Shown here: piece after piece, positions 45,630 to 57,600 of the stretch
Layout: each line of letters starts with the position of its first letter
Numbering within the stretch: the first letter of the stretch is position 1
Assembly (NCBI GenBank): GCA_037176845.1
Contig: JAYKXP010000073.1
Location: 124,001-188,000, forward strand
Length of the DNA stretch: 64,000 nt
From: Paramarasmius palmivorus
Lineage: Eukaryota > Basidiomycota > Agaricomycetes > Agaricales > Marasmiaceae
Reading direction: 5' to 3'
Made by a program: the position numbers and the translations under genes
The notes under the pieces: model-generated
What the model was told of the DNA's origin: nothing
The model's input: the letters and a program-made list of their open reading frames with translations, nothing else
Database searches by the model: none

Positions 45630-46884
45630 ATGCCTGGTGGTAAGCACGCAATAGTCTTTGGCGCTTCTGGCCTTGCTGGCTGGGGAGTCGTTGACCAACT
45701 ACTTCGCGGATACCCTTCAAAGGGGACTTTCACGCGTGTCACTGCACTCATAAACCGCCCTTTCTCAATATCCGAGTCTGGATGGACCGTGGACCGTGAC
45801 GGACCCGAAATACAGCTCGTTCAAAACGTCAACCTTCTGACCGGTTCAGCAGAGGAATTCGGGGATGGGTTGAAGGAGAGAGTACAAGGTCTTGAGACCG
45901 CCACTCATATGTTCTATTTTGGTACGGCAGGTCTTTATGTTCAGAAACAAAATAATCACATTTATAATAGCATACAAGCAAGTAGATGATCCGCTCGTCG
46001 AAGTGAAGACCAACTGCGACATGTTCGATCGTGCGTTGAGCGTCGTGGAACGTTATTCTCCGGAACTCGAATTTGTAGTATTTCCTGGCGGTACACGAGG
46101 ATACGGAATATACCAACCTGGAGGCACCTGGTCGCCGCCACTGAAGGAGTCAATGGGTCGTTTACCGCCCCCAGCGGGTGACGAAGTATATTACTTCAAA
46201 TTCGAAGACACGCTAGCGGAGCGCAGCAAGGGAAAGAAGTGGACGTGGTGCGAGGTAATACCCGATGCAATCGTGAGTTGCTGCAGTGCACTAAAGGCAG
46301 GAATCTGGAACTGAAAAAGTACACAGATCGGTATGGCACCTAACGGTTCCACATACAGCCTGACGGCACACTGGGCCTTGTACCTGGCTACCTATGCATT
46401 ATTAGAAGGGAAAGGTGCGACAATCCCATTTCCGGGCAGCGAAGGCGGCTGGAATGCGATGTACAACGACGCTTCCGCGGAAGTCATCGCCAAGTTCTCG
46501 ATATGGGCTTCGTTCAACCGAGAAAAGACGAGCGGACATAAGTTCAACGTTGCTGATCGAGCAGAGCCATCGACTATGAGCGAGATTTGGCCGGCTCTTG
46601 CGGAGTTCTTCGGCCTGAAGGGCGTCGGTCCAGCTGGCAGCGAAAAGGTGGTACCAAGTGAATATGTCGAGAAGCATAGAGATGTGCTTGAAACAGCGGG
46701 GATCAATGTCGAGCAAGTGTGGGGAAAAGAACAGCTTGATGCTGTAGGTTACCATTTGTCGTTCCATCGCCATTTAAGTATCGACAAGGCGAGAACTGCA
46801 GGGTTTCAAGAAGAGCTGGATCCGAAGAGGTCGTGGATAAAGGCACTTCAGAGGATGAGAGATGTAGGCCTTTTGCCAAAATAG
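45630..46884 (+). CDS. PRISE-type NAD(P)-dependent reductase (SDR superfamily)
   Basis: Start at MPGGKHAIVFGASGLAGWGV (45630), placing the Rossmann GASGLAG close to the N-terminus. The frame is open further up, but those residues are not conserved-looking. Exon 1 ends THMFYF, spliced to AYKQVDDPLVEVKTNC, then ELEFVVFPGGTRGYGIY, EVYYFKFEDTLAE, KWTWCEVIPDAI, spliced again to GMAPNGSTYSLTAHWALY and on to HLSFHRHLSIDKARTAGF and DVGLLPK. The order matches fungal proteins related to progesterone 5-beta-reductase/iridoid synthase, which reduce enones with NADPH. In fungi some belong to secondary metabolism (SirQ-type). The cofactor loop is intact; the substrate is unknown. It lies 6 kb from a GGPP synthase, with an unrelated gene between. 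Confidence 0.8.
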
Positions 46885-47363
46885 TACTAGTAGTTTGTTA
46901 TTAGTCCCGTTGTTGTAAGCCGAACACGAAGGGATGTTTGTGGTCCGTACCGGCAGCATGGGAGTTGCGGAAGAACATCCACCCGTGGGAAAAATGGACC
47001 TTGACCTCAACCGACATGTCAGGCGGGCAACAACAGAGGAAATTGCTCGAAATCATCGCGATTGATGAATGCTGGAGCCCTGCTTTTCTATGAACAGGAT
47101 GAATGCTCAGGTGGGCCATAATTTTTGATGTCTTTCTAGGCGCTGACCCGAGCAAGCAAGGGAAAAGCATGGTCTACACCTGTTCGTGACGGAAGCGACA
47201 CGATGATCCTGCTGGTCTTCCTGCAGGCAAACAGGGCTGCCTCGTGAAGATTGACTCATAGCTGTAGGGCTTGCTGCGATTGTGATTTCTTGGTGAGTTT
47301 GATAACCCTCGTTATAAAGCAAGCCAACTGAGATATAGTTACCCTACACAACCAGCTTCTGTA

Positions 47364-49071
47364 ATGTCGAACGTCATTGGAACCGTTATCATTTCTCGTG
47401 GTGGTGATAGGATACATTATCATCAGGACCCAAAGACTTACAGGGGCTTTCTTCACTAAAGTGACACCCTTAGGGCTGGTGAGTACTCTTCTGTCGCGTT
47501 AGCTAACGAATACTGATTTGTTTTTTTCCCCCTTCAAAGGCTGAATCATACCAGCTCGGCGACACTCTACGGTCCATATACTTGAACCCTAAATCAGAGC
47601 TACACATTGAAGGCATCCATTCTGATCTCGTCGATACCAAACAACTTCAAGTTCTCGCAAAGAGTGGGGGTGAAGGGAATGCCGTCTTTGAATCCACGAT
47701 CGCTCTCCTTCAAGGTCTATTCCCAACAAATCCTCGAAACAGCATCACACTAGCAAACGGGACCACGATAGTTGCACCCTTGAACGGTCACCAATACATT
47801 CCTGTTGAAACTGTTCATCCAAAGAATGACCGACTACTAGAACCATGGACAAATTGTCCGGTAGGTCACATAGCCTTGTTCGCCGACAACATACTTAATA
47901 CTCTATAGGCCTTCCGACAACATGTAGCGGAGTTCTATGCATCTGACGAGTTCAAGACGAAGGAGAAGGAGGCAGAACACTTCCTAGACTCGATAAAAGA
48001 CTTCGTGTTTGGCCGGCCTACGACGCTCGAGAATGCTGTACGTCACTAAATTATGATCTTTGTCTGAGCTTTTGGTGACCACCCCATTCAGTGGAACGTA
48101 AGAGGTTGTAATCTCAAACTGGATCAGCCATTCTAAAGAAATGTCCAGATCTACGACCATATGAATACACAGCTCACCTACAACCAGACGTTTGCTTACC
48201 GTTTGCCGCCCCACATCGTCGAAATGATGCGTAGCCTGGCCGACTTTCACGAAAATGGGGTGTTCTCAGACAGGAAGCCTTCGGGAATTGGTAACAGTAA
48301 GCATGCTCTTTTACTTTTACGCGTAAAGCTCTTGTTTAACGTTCATTCTTTGCCGTTCCGTAGTCGCCGGGCGTAGCCTAATGCACCTGGTTCTCACCTC
48401 TCTCGATCGCATGGGGTTTTCGGAAGACCCACTCAAGTTCGCCTTGATCGAGACCGGATATCAGCCCTTCATCTCATTCTTCCACGAAATTGAGGCAGTG
48501 AAAGAGGATCCCGAGTTAGGGGCGATCCGTACGTGTTGGTCCCCGCTCGTCCGTCATTGCAGATCCAACATCTTTCTTAGCCAACTTTTCATCGGCTATT
48601 GCCATTGAGCTTCATCAAACCAACCCCCCAGACATTCGGACGTTGTTGAGGCTCAAGTTCAGAAATGGAACACAGGACACCTTCAAGACGATTCACGCTT
48701 ACGGTCATCGGAATACTATACCGTTAACGGAGTTCATTTATAGGGCCAAGGTAAACGTAGGGCCTGTCCTTTGTTACATTACCAGCTGACGGCTGCTGAC
48801 AGACAAGTGTTATAACGAACAACAATGAATGGGCTCAAGCTTGCGGGGCGAGGGATGCAAATGTTGCCTCCGCGAATGCTATTGAAGGCCTCGCGGCGTG
48901 GCCGGGTTCCTACATCATTATCTTTGGGATGCTTTTGGCAGTGCTGTTCAGATGGATGAAAGCACCCGCAAGGTCATTTTCGACGGTTAGTGTGGGATTT
49001 TTGTTGGTCGACTGAAAGATGAATCTACTGAAACTGATTCAAACACAGGGTCAGAGCTCCAGCAAACGATG
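47364..49071 (+). pseudogene. Histidine-phosphatase-like membrane protein, copy 2 (RGGDR, frameshift)
   Basis: Starts MSNVIGTVIISRGGDRIHY; the RHGxR His is Gly. An extra T at 47448-47450 (GGCTTTCTTC, where copy 3 has the equivalent of GGCTTCTTC) ends the frame after ~31 residues. The rest is open through about eight exons: SYQLGDTLRSIYLNP, LQVLAKSGGEGNAVFESTIA, IYDHMNTQLTYNQTFAYRLP, GVFSDRKPSGIGN, LIETGYQPFISFFHEIEA, IHAYGHRNTIPLTEFIYRAK, a C-terminal span YIIIFGMLLAVLFRWM and the end SSSKR. Unlike copy 1 it has no signal peptide at the first ATG. It shares exon borders with copies 1 and 3. Loss of His plus the frameshift make enzyme activity unlikely, though the long intact remainder suggests recent constraint. 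Confidence 0.65.
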
Positions 49072-49623
49072 AACGATGCCGACAGAGTACAGCAATGAAC
49101 GCAGAAATTTAAAGATGTATGGACTGTTTTGTGCCACCGTACGTTCAGACCTCTCCCCTTCACCTCGTCTAGGCATGACAAACATCGTGGGAGGTTGCAC
49201 ACTGCGCAGTATGGACGCCTTGGTACTTGTTCCTTCTTACTTGTACTGTATTCTTTTGTATCAGCCCCTCACGTAACAAGCATCGCTATACAGCTTTACC
49301 CTAACAACCGATGAATTTCATCAAGGATATTGACACACCTTCTCGGACTTCGGCATCCAACTTGACAAAGATCTATATTATAAGAATAATATATTCTGCC
49401 GATTGTACCTCATCCTTCCTTTCAATCTTCACCCCATCCCAGCAAAGTTGAACTTTGACCTGCACCAAATATCGAAATGTCCAGCGCCGGCGACTGCTGC
49501 TCCATCATATTCTGCTGTTGTTCTTGTTTCTCGATATGCGGTCACAGTAGCGGCTTTTGTATGCCGTTTCTGAGATGTACGTGGTCTTTGACCGTCTGAC
49601 TGCAACAAGGCTGAAGGCTGACG
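49072..49623. other. Intergenic, nothing seen
   Basis: Follows phosphatase-like copy 2. Short frames only; no feature recognised. Confidence 0.4.
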
Positions 49624-50058
49624 ATGAACAAAGTGTTCACCCACTGCGGTTGTAATTGTGCAAAGGAAAGAGAGCCGGATCCATACGAGATAGAAGTCGA
49701 GAGGGAAATGAATCGAGACCGGGAGCTTTTCAAGCAGCCCGAACCCATGACGCAGATGAGCGAGAAGAGAGAGAAGCGGGAAACGAGGATGAATGAGCCT
49801 GTGGTGAATGGCACTGGCAGGATGAGTGGCGGACATGAACACGGACGCGGAAATGGACATGCCAGAGCAGGCTCTGGACCTCAACACGCACCAGGAGATT
49901 CCTCTCTACCACCTTCATTACGGCCAGGATACGCTTCGCAAAGCCCGCCAAGTTCGGGAAACACTCCATTACAACAACAAAGTCAACCGCCGCAGTCGCA
50001 GTCTCAGGTAGCAGGAGAAATGCCGTTCAATATTCGGGACAAGTCGAATATATTGTAG
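49624..50058 (+). CDS. Hydrophilic hypothetical protein
   Basis: Single frame of 144 codons: MNKVFTHCGCNCAKEREPDP, a charged helix-like segment (EVEREMNRDRELFKQPE), a Gly/His/Arg stretch, then Pro/Gln/Ser-rich sequence ending FNIRDKSNIL. Four cysteines/histidines near the start (THCGCNC) might bind metal. No family was recognised, and an upstream exon is possible. Confidence 0.4.
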   Translation: MNKVFTHCGCNCAKEREPDPYEIEVEREMNRDRELFKQPEPMTQMSEKREKRETRMNEPVVNGTGRMSGGHEHGRGNGHARAGSGPQHAPGDSSLPPSLRPGYASQSPPSSGNTPLQQQSQPPQSQSQVAGEMPFNIRDKSNIL

Positions 50059-50134
50059 CTTGCAGCGGGCCGACGAGAATACATTCATACCATTCATGAT
50101 CATCATACCATCTATCACAATGCTGGTGCCACCT

Positions 50135-51293
50135 TTAGCTTCCCATAAGCTTGACCCTGTCTACCTGCAATGAATCCATCAATTTGTCTAGCCCTTCATT
50201 CCCGCCTAACCGCTTTATCTCGTCTCGCGTTTGCACTTCCAACTTTTCCAATACATCCAACGTGTACTCAAAGCTCCCTGTCCGGTTCTTGAGGTAGTTG
50301 ATTGTATGGTGTTTAAGTGTTGGTGTCGCTGGTCGTTTTTGTAGAATATTGAGCACTTGCGTGTTGCTCCTATCGGCGTGTATAGAGTGGACGATGGGGA
50401 AAGAGAATTTTCCTTCCGTGAGGTCTTCTGCGAAGCCTTTGTTGGATTCGTATTCGGGGCTTTGAAGGTTCATCAGGTCGTCTCGGATTTGGAAGTATAC
50501 ACCAATAAGGTTGACCAGGGGGGCGTAGTCGATATCGGTGTTGGTGGTTGCACAGGCCATCATGAGTTTGATACCGATTCGGAGAAGACCACCGGTTTCT
50601 GTATAGCTTGAGATGATATCGCTTTGCGAAGATGTTACAGGAACGTACTGTTGTTGACCATCTCGATGTAATCTTCTTCGCTCGGGCATTGAAGCGAGTC
50701 ACGCCAGAGAATCTCAAGGCCCTGACCTCGATGAAGCGATATCAACTCCTCGTTTACGATGGCGTTCACGTCTTTCTCCGGATTCGAAGCTTTGAGATGC
50801 GATAATTCCTGGAATGCAAGGAAGTAGACATAATTGGCCGAATTAATCGTTTGTGCGACGCCATAGACCTTGTGTGCGACTGCAAACCAAGTAAGACACA
50901 TTGATCGTTTTCAATGATGGCGGATGGGACGGACCTGGCTTTCCCCTTCTCAACTGTGAGTCATCTTCGATATCATCTACCATCAAACTCGAAGCGTGAA
51001 GCATGTTCACGATTCTTGCAATAACTGCTAGTTTGTCTTCGGGAACATTGAGCCAACGGTTAAACGCCTCTATCAGCCGACCCCTCATATCCTTTCCAGG
51101 ATTCGAAGTAATAAAAGTGAAGGGTTCCAGGATGGCCTATCGAGAGATATGGGGATTTCCTTTCACTCGCCGTAGTATCAGACTTGCTCACCGTTTCATT
51201 CCGCGAAGACCAAGGAATCTCGTTGGAAAGCTTGCTGAGTATGTTATCGTAGAGCGACATGTCGAAAATTGCGGGGTCCGATTTGCATTGCAT
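50135..51293 (-). CDS. BTS1: Geranylgeranyl diphosphate synthase
   Basis: Four to five exons, stop at 50135; the start is M at 51293 or, 11 codons later, [11 protein letters not shown] (51260). First Asp-rich motif: [19 protein letters not shown]. Chain-binding region: [18 protein letters not shown] and [15 protein letters not shown]. Second motif: [13 protein letters not shown], the DDxxN form common in fungal GGPP synthases, then [20 protein letters not shown]. The enzyme condenses isopentenyl diphosphate with allylic diphosphates to make C20 GGPP, used for protein prenylation and diterpenoids. All introns checked keep frame, so this gene looks intact. It sits ~330 bp from the end of UTP20 on the same strand. 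The general housekeeping enzyme is more likely than a dedicated cluster enzyme, as no terpene cyclase is nearby. Confidence 0.92.
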
Positions 51294-51624
51294 TTTGAGT
51301 ATATATACTCCGAAATCAGATGCAGGTCATGGGGAATTCCTTGAGAAACAGATAGTGTAACGTTTCACTAGCTTATGGGGAATGAGAGCCAGCGCTAGGG
51401 TGCGCCCTGATGGGAGTCAGATGGAAGAAGCAAATTTGCATCAATGATTCCGTCTCGTCCCACCGCAATCCACTGATACCAGGTACCAGAACCGAGCAGA
51501 GTTTTCCAGTGCCTCAACGTGCGTAGTTCTATACATTCGTGCTATTGATACAGATCGTTCATGTAATACCCCAAGTTGAGAAAATCAACGGTTTTTTGAC
51601 TATTCTACTCCTCTCTTCTCCTCT

Positions 51625-54600
51625 TCACTTTGCCCTTCCCCTCTCTGCAAGAAGTGTATCAGTAAGTGAGCGACAGCAGATATGGTGCAGGACATACACA
51701 AATGACTGGTTTTTCCTCTTTCTGCTATCTTTCTTAATCGCATTTCGATGAGCCTTTCTATTCGCTGCAGCCTGAGGGTTGGTAGCCATCTGCAGAACTC
51801 TCGCTTCCTTGCGCTCCTTTCGGACAGATAACACCCCTTGTCTGATTTGGTTATAGATTGCGGAGAATTGAGTTGCTCCAACTTTGGATTGAACGAGTTC
51901 TTGAAGCTCAATGGCGACATCCTTCAGTTCGGCTAATAAACAATTAACGCTTAGCGGGGTTTAGGAAACGAATAGTGGCCAGAATAACGTACCCATTTTT
52001 GGATCATTGACAGTGTCTTCTTCTATCAGCCGATACACAGGAGAGAGAATGTGAACCAAAAATCGCTCGAGAATTTCGGATTCTAGGTGCGAAGCCATCG
52101 CAGCGAACCAGCGTACGACTGATAGTGGCTGGTTTATCCAATGACCCTGCAGATGTAACTGTCAGTATATCCGAAAGATATCGCAGAATAGCAACCACCT
52201 ACGTTACTCGAAGGCTTATTTCTCCGTGCGATGAGAGCCGACCGTACTTGATACGACAGTTTGGAGAACAACCATGGGAGAGGACTAGTGCCGGCGTCTG
52301 AATCAGCGTGCTCCTCTTCATCACCTTCAGGGCCGAGATCGCCACCGTCCGCCAAGGGAAGTTTGGCGAAGCATTTGCCGATAAAGAATAGGTTTTTCAC
52401 TATCTGGACCCCAAGTGCATCATCCAAATGTTCGCTTTTGAGTTGTAGACAAAGCTTGTGCGCAGTCTCTTTCATTCCCTCCAATGATAACGGTGTCGTC
52501 TCCTCTGACCCTGAGGCCGGCCGCTGAACAGTTGAGGTACTATAGAGCGTCCCTAGCAACCGACAGGACGCTGAACGGACCCAAGAGTGAGGGAATAGCA
52601 AGTGGTCGATGATTATCTTCCAGTTGAGAATGGAATCGTCTGATGGAGCCGCCACCTCAGGGAAGATTCGAGCAAGTTTGCTGAGAACGATAAGTGAATA
52701 GTAAGGCGGTTGCCAATCCAAATCCACATCCATCGCTCCGTCGTCCTTAGCCTCGAGAGAGGCAAGCTGTTCTGAGCTACGTTCCAAGGATACACAAACA
52801 TCTTGTATGATAGATGGGACGTATGGCAAAATCTCTTTGTCGAGAGCATCCACCATGATACCATAGACCTGCGACGACACCCGTACGAGTTGCGGTTGTG
52901 CCTCTTGCGACGCCCATGCATGAAGATGAGATACAACGACATCTCTTCGTTTCTGGTCGAACCTCTCGATCAACAATTTGATTAGCTGAGCAGCCATTTC
53001 CCGACATTTGGCAGAATCGTCGTTGGCTACGACCATAACGAGGGAGAGGAAGAGGATGTCCGAGTACTCAAGAATAAGATTCTCTTGGAACTTGCTCACA
53101 ACAGCGTTGAGCAGCTCCAAGACACTCTTCCGCCCACTCTCGTGAACATACGAGAGGTTCTTCGCGAGGAAGGTCATCTGGTTCCTCAGACGGCCCTTGC
53201 CCTGTGGGTAATCCAACAAGAACTGCAGCAGCACGCTACGACAGAGCTCTTGCACGGAGGTAGACTGATTCGTCACCATGACCTCGGAGACTTTCTCCAT
53301 GAGATCGTAGATCTCGGGTACGACGAATTTCCGGGACATGATGGCACGAAGCATTTGGAAGACGGCAGCTTGTCTGCTGGGTTCCTCTAAGTCCGGTGTT
53401 ATAATCTCTAGGAGGAAGGTCAGGTCCTTCTCCTTCACGTCAACCTTAGCGGTCCCGTCCCGAATACAGACAGCGAGCGTTTTTAGGGCAGTCTGTGCAA
53501 CGTCGGATTCTGTACTACCGATGCGTCTAATAATTTCGAGGATTTGTCGGATGAACACAGGAAGCGACCGTTCGAGGGAAGATAATGGGCACTTAACGAG
53601 TCCACTCACGACCCGTAACCCAGATGTAAGGACAGCAGAGTTGTTCGAGTAAAGTGTGTTTCCGACCACCACAACCATGGAGTTCAGACGGGATAGCGTG
53701 TCAGTGTCATGAAAATCGAACCGGCTACGGCGTAAGGCAGTCTGGAGTAAGTCAAGACCGAAGGTAACGAATCTACAATAAACATGAGTAGATGTTCAAA
53801 TACATAGTTGGGGGCGCTTACCGGTACGAGTTGTTCGCATAATGGTCAGTTTCAACCTGAACCTGACGCTTTGTCTGTACCGTGACGTCGGCTGCCTTAT
53901 TTCTTTCATCTTTCCCCCTCTTCCCCTTCTTCTTCGGGTTCTGTGTTGGAGCATCCTGAAGAAACTTGGAATTCTGCGTGATCAATGTGTGACAAAGACC
54001 AAGTAACTCCTTCGGATCTATATGTTTGTTACTGTTCAACCCGTTGGCGATGTACTTGAGCACCTCATCCACCAGACCCATCGTCTTAGTCGTCTCGGTT
54101 TGTGCCATAATCGAACGTAGAGGATTCAAAAGGCTGCTTATCGCCTTAGGAGTGATATGTTTCGCAGTGACCGCGAAAGCATCCAAACCTTTGGAAGAAG
54201 ACGACTTGACTTCGCGGAGCTTTGTTTTGAAGCCCTCAGCTTGGACGTCTTTTCCTGATTCCCCAAATATGACTTCTGCTGATACATGTGCAATATCAGC
54301 TACACAGTCATCCAGAACAGCGAATTGCTCTTCATTGCCTCCGGTGGTAACATGGACGACGATGTGGTGTACTGTAGTAGCAAGGATGTGCAGATGAGGA
54401 CCGCGCAACAGCGCACCCCTCAATTCGCGGAACATGGATGGCAGATATGATGGCCCCAATACAACAGCTATGCGGCATAGTGTATCCCGAGTGAGATCCC
54501 GCGTGTCTTGAGATTTGCTACGCATGATTTGTGCGGTCGTGGTTAACAGCCGAGTGATCTGGAGTTGCGCGGAGGCCTGAGGAAGATATTTGGCAACCTT

Positions 54601-57600
54601 GACGATACCAACAGCAATGGGGATACGGGTGGTATCCTCGGTGGTGGCATCTCGAGATTCCAAGTACTGCAGTAGTGTGGGAAGGAGTTTGACATTGACA
54701 GCGTCTGCGATGCGTTGACTTTGCGCTGTCTGCTGTTCCTTCGACGTTGTGTCCTTATCCGCAATATCAGCTTCTTCATCTTCGTCCACTTCCGGTGCAT
54801 CTTCTACTACTTCCTCCTCCATGACAAAATGGAAGTTCTCTAGAATTGCCACCAAAGTCCTCACGCACACCTTTTCCATTTCATCCCTCGCTTTAGACAT
54901 CTTGAGATACTTCTGAATCAACCCGTAGTAGGCACTCCAGCCTAAGTGCTTGGATAATCTCCCTGTGGTCTGTATCGCCTCATTGACTAAATGATGGTCC
55001 AACGAGGATGTAGAAACAATATAGTTGCCGATCAGTGGGATAAAGATGTCCGACAAGGTGGAACTCTTCATCGGGTGCTCGTCACAAATATCCGCCAAGC
55101 GACGGAGTACCCGAGACCGTCGATGAATCTGGACATGAAGATATTGTTGAAGAAATTCGCCTCCTCGTCGCCTCCCGCCAAGAGGTATCGCATATCCTGT
55201 AATGATGCAATTCTGTGGCATCGCGCAACTCCATACGAGATGACGCCTAGAATTTCTGCACGAACAAGTTCGTTCTTACTCCGGAGACCATTCTTGAGAC
55301 CAGGGAACAGGACGCGAGTGAATTCGGTCTCGTAACCCTCTGATGAGTTGGACTGAACAAGGTCGATGAAACGCCGCATAGACGAGGATGCATTGTTCCG
55401 AATGGCGAGTTCAGAAGGATCGTGAATATAGAAGAGCATGTTGTGGAGGATAGGTAGCCATTCATTTGGAGAGAGCGTCTCGTAGAGCGAGTCATTAAGA
55501 CGGGCAAAGGCCTTGAGACGTCGCTCGAAGTCGGGTTCGTCAAGACGTTTGGTGGAGTAAGAGTTTAATGTCTCCATCAACTCCGAAAGTGGCTGAAGGC
55601 CAACCTGTATTTGAGCAAGCTCATTGAACGTGCTCACAAGCGCAAGACGAGCGGGTCGGCCTCGGAGAGATTGAAAGAGGAAGGAGAGGAGCTGGTATGT
55701 TTTGGTACTCATTGATGAATTATGATCCTTGAGGTCGGGAATGTGATGTATCAGCTGGCTGATGATCTTGAGAAGGTCTACTTTGAGCTTCTCAGAGACG
55801 ACTTTAGGCGGTTTCCGGAGCCAAGGGGTGAAGAGAATGATGAGCATTGATGCTTCTGCCTCGTTTGACGAATAGTGGGCCAACTGAGCCAGGACTCCTA
55901 TCAATCGTTGCCCTAGTGGCGTCGAAATGAAAGAAACAGAACCACTCTTCCCCTTTGAGCGCTCAAGGAGTGTTGAAAGGTTGGACAGGAGGAGGGAAAC
56001 GTGCGGCTTGAGCACCTTTCCTAACACGTCGTCTGACTCCGAAAGTAACACCACTCTCTCGACGATATCCAACACCCGCGAAATCACGCTTGGTTTGACG
56101 TGTACCGCTACCAGGCAATCCAAGGACCTTCACTAAAACGCGCTGATCATGGTCGACCAGAAAGAAGACATGATCTCTGCTCATCGTCCAGACATGGAAT
56201 AAGTCCAGAAGTGCTGTGGGGGCTTGGGTGTTTTCCTTGTCGAGGTTGGGTATTCTCGGAGAAATGAACGCGGGGAAACTTGATTGGACATAGGGCAAGA
56301 AGTTGAATGAGGCGGCAGTAGGGGAACGGAAGAAATCTGCGATGCGTTTCATACCCAGTTGCCGAATCGTGCGTAACACCCTGCCATTGGTGTTCGACGT
56401 GCTCTCTTCCTCCTCCTCTCCATCATCATCTTCCTCTTCCTGCTTATCCACCTCCATGGTCTCACTGAGACTCGTCTGTGAGTAGGCGACTATATCGATG
56501 GTGCACCCCAAAAGCGTTGGCCAGTAAGGTACGAGCCTAGATCCCAGGTTCTTCATCACGTCTCCGAGAAAGGTGAGGAAACCTATCAGCTGCTTGTCGG
56601 AGACGTCTTTGCCCAGTGTTCGAATCTTATACGGCTCGTCATGGGTTCGCGGAGAACCGATGGGCTGTATCATTAACGTCACGAGTAGTCCCAACTCTGT
56701 GTCAGTACACCCAGCCAAAGTCGTGAGTACCGCCGACCTCCTATCAGCACCTCTAGAGCGACCTTTCTTCTCCAGCATGATACCGAAGAGTAGCCTCGTT
56801 ACGACATCAACGACCTCCTCTCTATCCTGCGATTCGATGGAAGACATATCCAGCATGGTAAGCTCATCTCTCCACCGTGTTTCGTCAAGGAGAGACCGTA
56901 GCTTCTCCTGATAGAACACTAGGGCGCGTTGCTTGTACGTTAGGATGCACTCGAGGGCACTCGATTGTAGCGAGCGATCAGGGTATGAAAGAAGGGAAGT
57001 GTACAAGGCACGAAGAGTGTCGGTATGAGATAGAGCCTTTGGATTATGGAATTTGGCGAAAACAGCAAGCCAAGCGAGAAGTTTAGGGCGGGGCATAGGT
57101 AGAGTGGAATCGCTACTGCTACTGCGAAGTGAAAGGAAGAATGGGATTTATCTCGGTTATGTCTTTCCGTGAGAGAAGAGCATGCGCCCAGAGTCGAGAG
57201 AAGCTGTAGCTCGTATGACCGACGGTCGAACCGTTCTCTATTCACATTTTTCTGGAAGAGGTAATGAGGTCTAATTCGCGAAAAGTCACCATGAGGTATA
57301 CATACCTTCATGACACGCATTACACCGCTACACACGTCAAGCCATTCCATCACAGCAACACGTAGCTTGTGTGCACTGGGATCTCTCCATGAGCGTTCTT
57401 CCTCCCATACATCCTTGTTTTCTCCTTCATCGACCACATCCCCTCCCATCGCTTCAGAATTAGAACTCCGAGAGGCTTCTTGGACCTCTTGGAAGAGCAA
57501 GTTCCACGTAGTATCGCCGAACCGTTCAGCATGCTCAGCTATCGCTTTGGACGACGGTGACCAAAGTGGTCTTAAGTTGACCTTCAGTTGAGCTTATCGA

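Noticed and set aside
45630..51293. Diterpenoid gene cluster (PRISE reductase plus GGPP synthase)
   Set aside because: No terpene cyclase, P450 or transporter between or around them; the GGPP synthase looks like the housekeeping enzyme.
53085..53652. Plus-strand ORFs inside UTP20
   Set aside because: Antisense shadows of the conserved UTP20 frame.
56090..56140. Short intron explaining the first UTP20 frame change
   Set aside because: The only GT-AG pairs give introns of about 25 bases or less and would remove conserved residues; a one-base insertion fits better.
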